64,000 nt of DNA from Methylobacterium brachiatum (GCF_020523825.1 NZ_JAJALK010000001.1:620001-684000), one strand, 5' to 3'; counted from the first letter of the stretch, positions 1-8,674 are shown. Numbers and translations are program-made. The notes: a model not told the origin generated them from the sequence alone.

Positions 1-574
1 AGCCCGCCACGTAGCGCGCCGGGATGCCGAGATGCCGGGCGGCGGCGATGAACACGTGGGTCAGATCCTGGCAGATGCCCTTGCCGGCGGCGAAGGCCTT
101 CCCGGACGGCACGCCGTTGACGGCCGGTCCGGGCTCGTAGGCCACCGCCTCGGGAACCGCGGCGCGCAGGCGGTGCAGCACGGCGAGCGGCGTGCCGTCA
201 CCGTCGGTGGCGACCCGCTCGGCGAAGATCTGCAGTTCCGGGGTCGTCGTGCAGAGATCCGTATCGCGCAGGTAGAACTCGTCCGGCAGACGCTCGACCG
301 TGCCGCGGATCACCCCGTGGGTGTCCTCGGTATCGACCGCGCCGGTGACCCGGATGGTCAGCGCGTCCGCCGGCGCGTCCGGCGTGAACCAGTGGACGAT
401 GTTGCCGAACCCGTCCTCCCGGGCGGTGAGCCGCCCATCGATGGAGGTGTCGATCCGCCAGGCGCGGACATATTGACCGTCATGGTCCCGGGGCGTCAGG
501 CGCATGACCTGCACCAGGCCGCGGGCCGGCTGCTCGTAGGTGTAGATGGTCTCGTGGACCACGCGGATGCGCAT
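1..574 (-). CDS. Transglutaminase-like cysteine protease family protein (partial, C-terminus outside window)
   Basis: The reading frame begins with ATG at 574 (MRIRVVHETIYTYEQPARG) and runs off the left edge. The N-terminal part is the beta-rich region typical of bacterial transglutaminase-like proteins. The catalytic cysteine is visible at residue 168 in GICQDLTH, followed by HLGIPARYVAG, the standard core motif. The catalytic His and Asp would lie beyond position 1. It is the third gene of a minus-strand cluster behind a circularly permuted ATP-grasp protein and an alpha-E protein. Such proteins are thought to act as peptidases or amide-bond editors in the cytoplasm; the substrate is unknown. 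The family call is firm, the function is not. Confidence 0.9.
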   Translation of the reverse strand, partial: MRIRVVHETIYTYEQPARGLVQVMRLTPRDHDGQYVRAWRIDTSIDGRLTAREDGFGNIVHWFTPDAPADALTIRVTGAVDTEDTHGVIRGTVERLPDEFYLRDTDLCTTTPELQIFAERVATDGDGTPLAVLHRLRAAVPEAVAYEPGPAVNGVPSGKAFAAGKGICQDLTHVFIAAARHLGIPARYVAG

Positions 575-670
575 GCGCCGGGCCTGTCCGTCTCGTCCGA
601 TTGCATCATCCCGAACGGGTCTCGCCGGCCATCAGGCGACGATGATGCGGCGTCACGTTCTCGGCGCACC

Positions 671-693
671 GTCCCGGATCCGAGCTCCGGGAC
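671..693 (-). terminator. Intercistronic stem-loop between alpha-E and transglutaminase genes
   Basis: Perfect 8-bp inverted repeat (GTCCCGGA / TCCGGGAC) with a 7-base loop. It sits between the stop of the alpha-E gene (700) and the start of the transglutaminase gene (574). No T-run follows, so it is more likely an RNA-stability or attenuating hairpin than a full terminator. Confidence 0.4.
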
Positions 694-699
694 GATCCG

Positions 700-1647
700 C
701 TAGCCGACCAGATACTGCTTGGCGATGGCTTCGCCCACCCTGTTGTTCTCCGCGATGAACGCCTCGACGAACTCGTGGAGGCCCGAATTGAACACGCGGT
801 CGATGTCCTCGCTCTCGAGCTTGGCCAGCATGTTCCCGGCCAGGCGCTGGCTCGGGCCGCGCCGTCCGTAGGCGTCGGCGATCAGGTCGAGATACTCCAC
901 GATCACGCCGTAGCAATTGGCAAACGAGCGCGGCATCTGCTTGTTCAGCATCAGCAGGTCGGCCACCAGCAGCGGCTTGACGCTCTCGCGATAGACCCAG
1001 TGATAGGCGTTGAAGGCCGAGACCTCGCGCAGGATCGTGGTCCACTGGAAGTAGTCGAGGCTGCCGCCCACCGTCTCGTTCTGCGGCAGCAGGATCTGGT
1101 ATTTCACGTCGAGGATGCGCGCGGTGTTGTCGGCCCGCTCGATCGCCGTACCGAGGCGGGTGAACCAGAACGCGTCGTTGCGCAGCATGGTGCGGAAGGC
1201 CGAGCCGTCGAAGGTCAGCGAGACGGTCTTCACCCAATCGAGGAACCGGCCGAACTCGTCGCGGCTGAGCTCCTTGCCGCTGTAGTTGCGCAGCTCCAGC
1301 CAGGCGCCGTTGATGGCGTCCCACATCTCGGTGGTGAGCGCGGTGCGCACCGAGCGGGCATTCTCGCGTGCCGACTCGATGCAGGAGCGGATCGAGGACG
1401 GGTTGTGCGGGCTGAAGGCCAGGAAGTCGCAGACCGTGTCGGCGTTGATCACGCTGTAATGCGGCTTGAACAGATCCGGGTCGCCGGCCGAGGCGAGGGC
1501 GGATTCCCACTCGTTGGTCTCGCCGCCGCCATAGCTCGTGGGCAGCGAGGCCAGCCGGTGCGCCGCGTCGAGGATGCGCGCGACGAAGTCGGCGCGCTCC
1601 ACGTAGCGCGAGAGCCAGAAGAGGTTGTCGGCAGTCCTGGACAGCAT
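700..1647 (-). CDS. Alpha-E domain-containing protein
   Basis: 315 residues, starting MLSRTADNLFWLSRYVERADFVARILD, the highly conserved opening of the alpha-E family, an all-helical domain of unknown biochemical role. The size is normal for the family and the ATG start agrees with that conserved N-terminus. It lies 59 bases downstream of the circularly permuted ATP-grasp gene and upstream of a transglutaminase-like gene. These three families are recurrent neighbours and are proposed to form a peptide-synthesis or peptide-tagging system, often with the proteasome-like Anbu peptidase. It is probably cytoplasmic: no signal peptide or membrane segment is seen. Confidence 0.93.
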   Translation of the reverse strand: MLSRTADNLFWLSRYVERADFVARILDAAHRLASLPTSYGGGETNEWESALASAGDPDLFKPHYSVINADTVCDFLAFSPHNPSSIRSCIESARENARSVRTALTTEMWDAINGAWLELRNYSGKELSRDEFGRFLDWVKTVSLTFDGSAFRTMLRNDAFWFTRLGTAIERADNTARILDVKYQILLPQNETVGGSLDYFQWTTILREVSAFNAYHWVYRESVKPLLVADLLMLNKQMPRSFANCYGVIVEYLDLIADAYGRRGPSQRLAGNMLAKLESEDIDRVFNSGLHEFVEAFIAENNRVGEAIAKQYLVG

Positions 1648-1706
1648 GGTGTGCGACTCGGCTCGGCGGCAGGCGGCGCGTCAGAAGGGGTGGAGCGGCG
1701 ACTCCC

Positions 1707-3146
1707 TCAAGCGTCGAGCACCCAGGTATCCTTGGTACCACCGCCCTGGCTGGAATTGACGACCAGCGAGCCTTCCTTCAGCGCGACTCGGGTGAGCCCC
1801 CCGGGCACGATGCGGATCTGATCGGCGCCGCACAGCACGAAGGGCCGCAGGTCGACGTGGCGCGGGGCGACCCCGGAGGCCACGAAGGTCGGGCAGGTGG
1901 AGAGCGACAGGGTCGGCTGGGCGATGAAGCCGTCCGGCGCGTGCTTCAGCTTCTTGGCGAAATCCTCGATCTCGCGCTTGCTTGCATGCGGCCCGACCAG
2001 CATGCCGTAGCCGCCGGAGCCGTTGACCTCCTTCACCACCAGCTCGGACAGGTTGTCCATCACGTAGGCGAAGGAGTCCTTCTCGCGGCAGCGATAGGTC
2101 GGCACGTTGTGCAGGATCGGCTCCTCGCCGGTGAAGAACTTCACGATCTCAGGCATGTAGCTGTAGACCGCCTTATCGTCCGAGATGCCGGTCCCGACCG
2201 CGTTGGCCAATGTCACGGAGCCGCGCTCGTAGGCGTTCATCAGGCCGGGCACGCCGAGGACCGAATCCGGCCGGAAGACGAGGGGATCCAGGAAATCGTC
2301 GTCGAGGCGGCGGTAGATCACGTCGACCCGGCGCGGCCCCTCAGTTGTGCGCATGTAGACGACGTCGTCCTTGGTGAAGAGGTCGGACGCCTCCACCAGC
2401 TCGACGCCGAGCTTGTCGGCCAGGAACGAGTGCTCGTAGAAGGCCGAGTTGTAGCGGCCGGGGGTCAGCAGGACCACCGTCGGGTCGCGGGTGGCCGAAC
2501 CCGGGGCGAGGCTGCGCAGGGTGGCGAGCAGGGCGTCGGGATAATTCTCGACGGGGGCAACCCGGTGCTTGGAGAACAGGTCCGGGAACAGGCGCAGCAT
2601 CACCTCCCGGTTCTCCAGCATGTAGGAGACGCCGGACGGGATCCGGGCATTGTCCTCGAGGACGAAGAAATCCTTCTCGCCCGTGCGGACGATGTCGATC
2701 CCGGCGACGTGGACGTAGAGGTCGTGGGGCACCCGGAACGAGCGCATCTCCATCCGGTAATGGGCGTTCCGGTAGACGAGATCGGCCGGGATGATGCCGG
2801 CCTTGATGCATTCCTGGGCGCCGTAGACGTCCTTCAGGAACAGGTTGATCGCGGTCACCCGCTGCTTCAGCCCGCGCTCCAGGAAGTCCCATTCCGGCTT
2901 GGTGATCACCCGGGGGATGATGTCGAACGGGATCAGCCGCTCGGTCGATTCGTTGTCGCCGTAGACCGCGAAGGTGATGCCGATCCGGCGGAACAGCAGC
3001 TCGGCCTGGCTCCTTCGGGTGTTGAAATGCTCGGGCGGCGTCGTCTCGAGCCAGGTCTTCAGCTTTCCGTAGGCGTCGCGGACGGCGGCCGGGTCGGCGG
3101 CACCGTTGACGATCCCGTTCATCTCGTCGAAGGCCGTCAACGCCAT
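1707..3146 (-). CDS. Circularly permuted type 2 ATP-grasp protein
   Basis: 479 residues. It shows hallmarks of the circularly permuted type 2 ATP-grasp ligases: an N-terminal region with FAVYGDNESTERLIPFDIIPR, then VLEDNARIPSGVSYMLENR, and C-terminal VVKEVNGSGGYGMLVGP, the glycine-rich nucleotide loop. Such enzymes are predicted to use ATP to form amide bonds between a carboxylate and an amino group on peptides or proteins; no substrate is known. It is the first gene of the minus-strand ATP-grasp / alpha-E / transglutaminase set. The 97 bases between it and radC (3147-3243) should hold the promoter. ATG at 3146 is the natural start. Confidence 0.93.
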   Translation of the reverse strand: MALTAFDEMNGIVNGAADPAAVRDAYGKLKTWLETTPPEHFNTRRSQAELLFRRIGITFAVYGDNESTERLIPFDIIPRVITKPEWDFLERGLKQRVTAINLFLKDVYGAQECIKAGIIPADLVYRNAHYRMEMRSFRVPHDLYVHVAGIDIVRTGEKDFFVLEDNARIPSGVSYMLENREVMLRLFPDLFSKHRVAPVENYPDALLATLRSLAPGSATRDPTVVLLTPGRYNSAFYEHSFLADKLGVELVEASDLFTKDDVVYMRTTEGPRRVDVIYRRLDDDFLDPLVFRPDSVLGVPGLMNAYERGSVTLANAVGTGISDDKAVYSYMPEIVKFFTGEEPILHNVPTYRCREKDSFAYVMDNLSELVVKEVNGSGGYGMLVGPHASKREIEDFAKKLKHAPDGFIAQPTLSLSTCPTFVASGVAPRHVDLRPFVLCGADQIRIVPGGLTRVALKEGSLVVNSSQGGGTKDTWVLDA

Positions 3147-3243
3147 TCCGCTTCTCCCTCACGCTCTCGCTCTTCAGGCAAGAGGCGCGCCACCCCCAAC
3201 AGGGCTATACGCGCGGTCGACAACGCTCAAGACGGCAGGAAGA

Positions 3244-3984
3244 TCAGATCAGCTTGAGGCCTTTCAGGCTGGCATGTCCGTTTCGACCGAGGATGACATG
3301 GTCGTGCACCACAATTTTCAGTGGTGCGAGGACCGAAACAATCTCCCGCGTCATCGCCACGTCGGCCGCCGAGGGCGCCGGGTCTCCGGAGGGATGGTTG
3401 TGCGTCAGGATGATCGCGGTCGCCGAAAGCTCGAGGGCCCGGCGGGCGACCTCCCGGGGATAGACCGGCGTGTGGTCGACGGTGCCGCGCCCCTGCACCT
3501 CGTCGGCGATGAGGTGGTTGCGCTTGTCGAGGAACAGGATGCGGAATTCCTCCCGCGGCGCGAACGCCATGGTGGTGCGCAGGTAATCTTGGAGCGCCCC
3601 CCAGGAATTGAGGAGGTCGCGCTCGCGGAGCGCCCCGCGGGTGAGCCGGCGGGCCGCCGCCTCGATCACCTTGAGATCGCCGGCGACCCCGCCGCTGACG
3701 CCCTCGACCTCCATCAGCCGCGCCGGCTCGGCGCTCACCACCTCGGCGAAGCTGCCGAAGCGGGCGACGAGCGCCTTGGCCAGCGGCTTCACGTCCCGGC
3801 GGGGAATCGCCCGGAACAGGACCAGTTCCAGCAGCTCGTAATCCGGCAGGGCCTCGCCGCCGGCCGCCGCGAACTTCTCCCGCAGGCGGTCGCGATGGCC
3901 GTGATAATGCGGCGCCTCCTTGGCGGCGGGCGTCGGGCTGTCGTCGAACAGCCCCGCCGCGCCGTCGTCCGGGGCCGGCGCCAC
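3244..3984 (-). CDS. radC: RadC-family JAB/MPN domain protein
   Basis: 246 residues. The N-terminal half (to about residue 115) is the helix-hairpin-helix-like UPF0758 region ([20 protein letters not shown]). The C-terminal half is a JAB/MPN metalloprotease fold with metal motif H195-N-H197-P-S-G and D208. RadC proteins were once tied to DNA repair, but their real function is unresolved. The GTG start at 3984 lies only 6 bases after the stop of the upstream map gene, so the two are probably co-transcribed. No N-terminal signal is present. Confidence 0.93.
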   Translation of the reverse strand: MAPAPDDGAAGLFDDSPTPAAKEAPHYHGHRDRLREKFAAAGGEALPDYELLELVLFRAIPRRDVKPLAKALVARFGSFAEVVSAEPARLMEVEGVSGGVAGDLKVIEAAARRLTRGALRERDLLNSWGALQDYLRTTMAFAPREEFRILFLDKRNHLIADEVQGRGTVDHTPVYPREVARRALELSATAIILTHNHPSGDPAPSAADVAMTREIVSVLAPLKIVVHDHVILGRNGHASLKGLKLI

Positions 3985-3990
3985 GGACGG

Positions 3991-4818
3991 TCAGGCCGCC
4001 GGGTTGATGGGCTGATGCAGCCCCTTCGGCGAGACCGTGAAGATTTCGACGCCCGTCTCGGTCACCGCCACCGTGTGCTCGAACTGGGCCGAGAGCGAGC
4101 GGTCCCGGGTCACCGCGGTCCAGCCGTCGCCCAGCACCTTCACGGCCGGACGGCCGAGATTGATCATCGGCTCGATGGTGAAGAACTGGCCGGGCTTCAG
4201 CGGCACGTCGTAGCTCGCCTCGACGTAGTGCAGGATGGTGGGGGCGTCGTGGTAGATCCGCCCGAGGCCGTGGCCGCAGAAGTCGCGCACCACCGAGCAG
4301 CGCTCGCTCTCGGCATAGGTCTGGATCGCCCGGCCGATATCGTTGGTCGAGCCGCCCGGCTTCACCGCCGCGACGCCGCGCATCAGCGCCTCGTAGGTGA
4401 TCTCGCACAGGCGCTGCGCCTTGCGGGGGACCTCGCCGACATAGGCCATCCGGCTCGAATCGCCGTGCCAGCCGTCGAGGATCAGGCAGCAATCGAGATT
4501 GACGATGTCGCCCTCGCGCAGGGGCTTGTCGTTCGGGATGCCGTGGCAGACGACGTGGTTGATCGAGGTGCAGATCGACTTGGGATAGCCGCGATAGAGC
4601 AGCGACGCCGGATAGGCACCGTGATCCATGGCGAATTCGTAGGCGAGCTTGTCGAGCTCCTCGGTGGTGACGCCGGGCTGGGTCGCCTCCATCAGGACGT
4701 CCAGGGCCTCGGCGGTCAGGCGGCCGGCCCGGCGCATGCCCTCGAATCCCTCCGGGCCGTGGATCGGCGGCTCCGGCGCCCGGCGCGTGCCCTGCGCGGT
4801 GGCCTGTTCCTGTTGCAT
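3991..4818 (-). CDS. map: Type I methionine aminopeptidase
   Basis: 275 residues from the ATG at 4818 (MQQEQATAQG). It removes the initiator methionine from nascent proteins in the cytoplasm. All five dinuclear-metal ligands are in recognisable motifs: NLDCC and GDSSRM (two Asp), CGHGLG (His), FTIEPMI (Glu) and AQFEHTVAV (Glu). The frame stays open upstream to 4899, but that extension (PAAWPAAPGTVHRSD) does not look like the family, so the internal ATG is preferred. It is followed 6 bases later by radC, a common arrangement in alphaproteobacteria. Confidence 0.96.
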   Translation of the reverse strand: MQQEQATAQGTRRAPEPPIHGPEGFEGMRRAGRLTAEALDVLMEATQPGVTTEELDKLAYEFAMDHGAYPASLLYRGYPKSICTSINHVVCHGIPNDKPLREGDIVNLDCCLILDGWHGDSSRMAYVGEVPRKAQRLCEITYEALMRGVAAVKPGGSTNDIGRAIQTYAESERCSVVRDFCGHGLGRIYHDAPTILHYVEASYDVPLKPGQFFTIEPMINLGRPAVKVLGDGWTAVTRDRSLSAQFEHTVAVTETGVEIFTVSPKGLHQPINPAA

Positions 4819-5033
4819 CGTCGAGACTTTTTGCGGCGTCGTAAATCGGCTGTCGGACCTATGTACGGTGCCGGGCGCGGCAGGCCAAGCCGCCGGCACC
4901 CGGCGGCGCGCGGGTGCGCGGCTCGGGAGGCTTGCGCCGGCTGCGGGGCTGGCGGCATAAGCGGGTGCGAGACGCCCCGGAGCGTCCGGGCAGATTCGCC
5001 CCAGCGGACGGGCGCAGGGCAGGCGAGGGCCGT

Positions 5034-5291
5034 ATGGCAGGCAAGGCGGTACCGCACTTCCACAACGAGCCGGGCGTGCCCGTGATCGCGGTCGGGGTGA
5101 AGGAATTCATGTGCATCGGCGCGCTGCCGCCGTTCGACCACCCGCACGTGTTCCTCGACATGGGCGCCGACACCGAGATCATCTGTCAGTATTGCTCGAC
5201 GCTCTATCGCTACCGCGCCGGCCTGAAGGCCGACGAGGCCGATCCGCAGGCCTGCGTCTGGCACGACGCCGCCGCCGTCGCCGCGGAGTAG
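5034..5291 (+). CDS. Small zinc-finger domain protein (zf-CHCC type)
   Basis: 85 residues starting at ATG 5034 (MAGKAVPHFHNEPGVPVI). The pattern C-x-G near VKEFMCIGALPPFDHPHVFLD, followed by IICQYCSTLYRY, matches the zf-CHCC family, related to the zinc-binding C-terminus of mitochondrial complex I accessory subunit NDUFS6. In alphaproteobacteria this small protein is usually annotated only as a zinc-finger protein. Its precise role is not established; a link to respiratory complex I is plausible by homology. The next gene follows at once. Confidence 0.85.
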   Translation: MAGKAVPHFHNEPGVPVIAVGVKEFMCIGALPPFDHPHVFLDMGADTEIICQYCSTLYRYRAGLKADEADPQACVWHDAAAVAAE

Positions 5292-5302
5292 CGCACCCTC
5301 CC

Positions 5303-6499
5303 TTGCCCTCGGACAGTCGAACGCCCTTGGAGATCGGGATCGTCGGGGCCGGCATCGGCGGTCTGACCGCGGCCCTGGCCCTGTCGGATGCCGGCCACGC
5401 CGTCACGGTGATCGAGCGCCGCACCGGTTTCAGCGAAGTCGGGGCCGGGATCCAGATCTCCCCGAATGCCAGCCGGGTGCTGGCCGATCTCGGCCTGTCG
5501 GCGGCCCTGCGCCGGGCGGCGAGCGAGCCGCCTGCGGTGGAGGTCCACGCCCTCGACAGCGGCCGCCGGATCGGCGGCGTCAGCCTCGGCGCGGCGGCGC
5601 AGCAGCGCTTCGGCGCACCCTATTACGTGATCCACCGGGCCGACCTTCAGACCCTGCTGCTCGACGCCCTGCGCAGCCGCCCGGCGATCCGCCTGATGAT
5701 GGGCCGCGACATCACCGGCCTGGCCGAGACCGATTCCGGCGCCGTGCTCACCGCGGAAAGCAGCGGCGGCGCGCAGGCCCTGCCGTTCGACCTCGTGATC
5801 GGGGCCGACGGGTTGCGCTCGCGCCTGCGCGGCCATCTCGACGCGGCGCCCCTGAGGCCGGGCCGGGCGGCGGCGTGGCGCGCGCTGATCCCCAGCGAGG
5901 CGGTGCCCGAGACGTTCCAGGGCCCGGCCACGGGCCTCTGGCTCGGCCGGGGCCGGCACGTGGTGCATTACCCGGTGCGCGGCGGCCGCTTCCTGAACGT
6001 CGTCGCGGTGGTGCCCGAGACGGTGGGCGACGAGGATTGGGGGCGCCTCGGCGAGCCCGCCGTGCTGCGCGCGCATCTGCGCGGCTGCGCCGGCCCCTTG
6101 CGCGACCTGCTGAGCCTGCCCGATTCCTGGCTGGTCTGGTCGCTGGCCGACCGGGCGGTGGCGCGCCCGCTGGCCGCCGGCCGGGTGGCGCTGCTCGGCG
6201 ACGCGGCGCACCCGGTCCTGCCCTACCTGGCGCAGGGCGCTGGCCTGGCGATCGAGGATGCCGCCGTGCTCAGGCGGGCGCTCGCCGACCACGCGGACGT
6301 CGCCGCCGCGCTCGCGGCATATACGGCCGACCGGACCGCCCGGGTGCGGCGCGTTCAATGGGCCGCCCGCTCCAACGGCCGGACCTACCATGCCGGCCGC
6401 CTGGTGGGCTTTGCCCGCAACATGGTGATGCGCCGCCTCGGCCCCGACGGCATGCGCGACCGCTACGCCTGGCTCTACGGCTGGACGCCCCCCGCTTGA
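5303..6499 (+). CDS. FAD-dependent monooxygenase (salicylate hydroxylase-like)
   Basis: About 398 residues. The N-terminal Rossmann motif is GIVGAGIGGLTAAL with the acidic end of strand 2 in VIERR. The middle motif is VIGADGLRSRLRG, and the C-terminal FAD-binding motif is ALLGDAAHPVLPYLAQGAG. These define class A flavoprotein aromatic hydroxylases that use NAD(P)H and O2. There is no ATG near the N-terminus: TTG at 5303 or TTG at 5327 are the only plausible starts after the preceding stop, so the start is uncertain. The substrate cannot be told from sequence. Confidence 0.88.
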   Translation: MPSDSRTPLEIGIVGAGIGGLTAALALSDAGHAVTVIERRTGFSEVGAGIQISPNASRVLADLGLSAALRRAASEPPAVEVHALDSGRRIGGVSLGAAAQQRFGAPYYVIHRADLQTLLLDALRSRPAIRLMMGRDITGLAETDSGAVLTAESSGGAQALPFDLVIGADGLRSRLRGHLDAAPLRPGRAAAWRALIPSEAVPETFQGPATGLWLGRGRHVVHYPVRGGRFLNVVAVVPETVGDEDWGRLGEPAVLRAHLRGCAGPLRDLLSLPDSWLVWSLADRAVARPLAAGRVALLGDAAHPVLPYLAQGAGLAIEDAAVLRRALADHADVAAALAAYTADRTARVRRVQWAARSNGRTYHAGRLVGFARNMVMRRLGPDGMRDRYAWLYGWTPPA

Positions 6500-6533
6500 T
6501 CGCGCGCGCCGGCACGGCTACCGAGGGACCCAT

Positions 6534-6620
<87 letters not shown>

Positions 6621-6710
6621 AGCGTCTCAGACCCGATCGCTCGGCTGATGCGACGTCGGCGCTTACCAGACCGCTTCCGATGGTTTGGACTGACGCAAAT
6701 CCCTTTTTCC

Positions 6711-6823
6711 CCCTCATTCTGAGGTGCTGCGCAGCAGCCTCGAAGGAGTCCTCCAGGGATCGCAGGGCGAGCTGGAGGGCTCCTTCGAGGCCTCCGCTTC
6801 GCTCCGTCGCCTCAGGATGAGGG
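6711..6823. repeat. Interspersed palindromic intergenic repeat, copy 1
   Basis: About 113 bp, bounded by CCCTCATTCTGAGG and its inverted partner CCTCAGGATGAGGG. Inside, CCTCGAAGGAG pairs with CTCCTTCGAGG. A second copy with the same arms lies at 50816-50930, and a half copy near 41002. It could fold into a long hairpin. It fills part of the 451-base gap between tRNA-Leu and the next gene (6621-7071); the rest of that gap shows no convincing gene. Confidence 0.8.
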
Positions 6824-7071
6824 CGAGGATGGGACGGACGGGTCAAACAATCTGCGAACCGATTCGGCTCGTCGCGATGTCGATTTGCGCATCCGGCGCC
6901 GCGCGCCTGGATACTAGTCCGATGGAGCCGTCGCATACGGGGGATCCGTAATGCGATTTGGGCATCGCCCTGGCCCAGGGCACCAAACAACCCGAATCCC
7001 TCGCATTTAAGCGATCAACAAAACCCTCGCGTCGCAGCGTCGTGGCAAGCTCTCCGCCAGGAGACCCCGTG

Positions 7072-7320
7072 ATGATCGACGCGCTTCAGACTGCGACCGC
7101 CGGCATGACCCGGGCGACCGACCGGCTCGGCACGGCAGCACAGACAGTCGCGGCGATCGGCACACCGGTCGGCGATGCGGCGCTGCCGCCCGCCGTGCAG
7201 GTCGACCTGTCCAGCACCGTCGCCGATCTGATCGAATCCCAGACGTCCTTCGCGCTGAACGCCGCGGTGGCGCGCACCGCCGACCGCATGAGCGGCCAGC
7301 TCCTCGACATCAAGGCCTGA
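7072..7320 (+). CDS. Minimal flagellar rod/hook-like protein (N- and C-terminal helices only)
   Basis: 82 residues. ATG at 7072 is preceded by CAGGAG at a good distance. The N-terminus IDALQTATAGMTRATDRLGTA resembles the N-terminal helix of flagellar rod/hook proteins (FlgB, FlgC, FlgG). The C-terminus VDLSSTVADLIESQ followed by TADRMSGQLLDI closely resembles their conserved C-terminal helix (VDL..M..LI..Q..Y..N...I.TADEML..LL). The large middle domains are absent, so it would be only the paired-helix core. No other flagellar gene lies in the window. GTG at 7069 is an alternative start. The similarity is judged by eye. Confidence 0.65.
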   Translation: MIDALQTATAGMTRATDRLGTAAQTVAAIGTPVGDAALPPAVQVDLSSTVADLIESQTSFALNAAVARTADRMSGQLLDIKA

Positions 7321-7332
7321 GCGCGGCGTCCG

Positions 7333-8049
7333 TCATTCCGCCGGGGCCGAGCGGCGGGTGGTGATCGCCGGAACCGCCAGCAGGGCCAGGATCGCGGCGG
7401 CGGCGAACAGGAGCCCCACGCCGATCGCGCGATAGGCGACCACGCCCAAAAGGCCGCCGCCGAGGAACGCGCCGACCGTCATCAGGTGGAGCCGCAGCTT
7501 GGCGGGGTCGTGACGCTTGGCCTGGGGATCGCCCGCCTTGCGGTCCAGCCAGCGCGCGAGCTCGATGCCGATATCGGTGACCATGCCGGTGACATGGGTG
7601 GTCCGCACCCGGGCATCGGTGATCTTCGTCACCGCGGCGTTCTGCAATCCCAGGACGAAGCTGAGGCCGAACACCAGCGCCTCGCCTCGGGCGGGCTCGG
7701 CCAGCGGCAGCGCGATCAGGCCGATCGCGACGAGCAGGCAGGCCTCGGCGCAGATGCTGTAGGCATAGGCGCCGTAGGACGCATGGCGGCGGCGCCGACG
7801 GATCAGCAGCGTCGAGGTCGCGGCGCCCAGCGCGAACAGGATGACGAGGAGCAGCGCCTTGGCGGCGAGGATGAGGTCGCCGGTCCCGGCCCGGTCGGAG
7901 ATCGCCGACACATTGCCGGTCATGTTCGAGGCGTAGAAGCCGACCGCGTAGAAGCCGGCCGTGTTCAGCGCGCCGGCCACCGCGGCGAGGGACCAGGATA
8001 GGTTGAGATCCGCCTGGAAGGTGCGCGTCCCGCCTTCATGGACAAGCAT
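7333..8049 (-). CDS. YoaK/DUF1275 family membrane protein
   Basis: 238 residues with about six hydrophobic helices. The family signature AGALNTAGFYAVGFYASNMTGNVSAISDRAG is followed by LGLQNAAVTKITDARVRTTHVTGMVTDIG, both diagnostic of DUF1275 (YoaK). The role is unknown; the family is proposed to be inner-membrane transport-like proteins. Its stop is 12 bases from the convergent rod-like gene. ATG is not obvious at the extreme start, but the frame from 8049 gives a normal family N-terminus. Confidence 0.88.
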   Translation of the reverse strand: MLVHEGGTRTFQADLNLSWSLAAVAGALNTAGFYAVGFYASNMTGNVSAISDRAGTGDLILAAKALLLVILFALGAATSTLLIRRRRRHASYGAYAYSICAEACLLVAIGLIALPLAEPARGEALVFGLSFVLGLQNAAVTKITDARVRTTHVTGMVTDIGIELARWLDRKAGDPQAKRHDPAKLRLHLMTVGAFLGGGLLGVVAYRAIGVGLLFAAAAILALLAVPAITTRRSAPAE

Positions 8050-8219
8050 GGAAGTGCCGATGCCGTGGAATCAAAGCCGACTGAGCCAGCAACCGTAACC
8101 GACCCCACGCCGATCGGGTACGCAATTCCGGTGCAGCCGTGCCCTGCGCGGCCCCGGCGTGCCCCGATGTCGTGGAGGCTGCGGACGAAAGCGGGCTCCG
8201 GATCCCGGCGAAACGACAC

Positions 8220-8246
8220 GGCGCAGCCTCCCGGGAAGGCTGCGCC
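8220..8246 (-). terminator. Terminator-like stem-loop downstream of the secreted Tyr/Gly-rich gene
   Basis: A 10-bp perfect stem (GGCGCAGCCT / AGGCTGCGCC) with a 7-base loop, placed 42 bases after the stop of the minus-strand gene ending at 8288. On the minus strand it is followed by GTGTCGTTTCG, a weak U-tract only. Confidence 0.5.
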
Positions 8247-8287
8247 GTTCGGATCTCGTGACGCCCCAGCCAGGGCACCGGACCGGC

Positions 8288-8674
8288 TCACCAGCCGCGG
8301 TAGTGGCGGCGGTAGCCGTAATCGTCGTCGCAATCCCAGTCGTCGCGCCAGCGGCGATGGCCGTAGCCGACCGGAACGCGCTCGTAGGTAACGACCCGTC
8401 GCGTCGCGTAGACCGGCTCCACCTCCTCGTAGGCGCGGTAGACCGGGCGGGGCCGGACGACCACGGGCGTCGGCCCGTAGCCGTCATACGGGGTGCCGTA
8501 GGAATAGCTGTAGGCGGGGGCGGCCTGGGCCGCAGCGCCGATCAGGGCGCCGGCCGCCAAGCCGCCGATGATGCCCGCCGCGATGGCGCCGCCGCCGCGG
8601 GCCTCGGCGGCGGTGGAAGCGAGGGTCCCCGCGCCGATCAGCGCGGCGGCCGAAAGCACAGCGATCCGTCTCAT
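8288..8674 (-). CDS. Small secreted Gly- and Tyr/Arg-rich protein, unknown function
   Basis: 128 residues. A signal peptide is clear (MRRIAVLSAAALIGAGTLAS, cut near STAAEA). It is followed by a glycine/alanine-rich hydrophobic segment resembling a glycine-zipper (GGGAIAAGIIGGLAAGALIG), then a Tyr-, Pro- and Arg-rich tail ending DWDCDDDYGYRRHYRGW. Proteins of this composition are frequent in Methylobacterium and Bradyrhizobium and are uncharacterised. The start is set by the signal peptide; the frame is open further upstream, but that stretch looks non-coding. Confidence 0.75.
   Translation of the reverse strand: MRRIAVLSAAALIGAGTLASTAAEARGGGAIAAGIIGGLAAGALIGAAAQAAPAYSYSYGTPYDGYGPTPVVVRPRPVYRAYEEVEPVYATRRVVTYERVPVGYGHRRWRDDWDCDDDYGYRRHYRGW

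Noticed and set aside
6724..6951. Small ORF inside the first palindromic repeat
   Set aside because: The sequence is repeat DNA with matching hairpin arms; no ribosome binding site or family.
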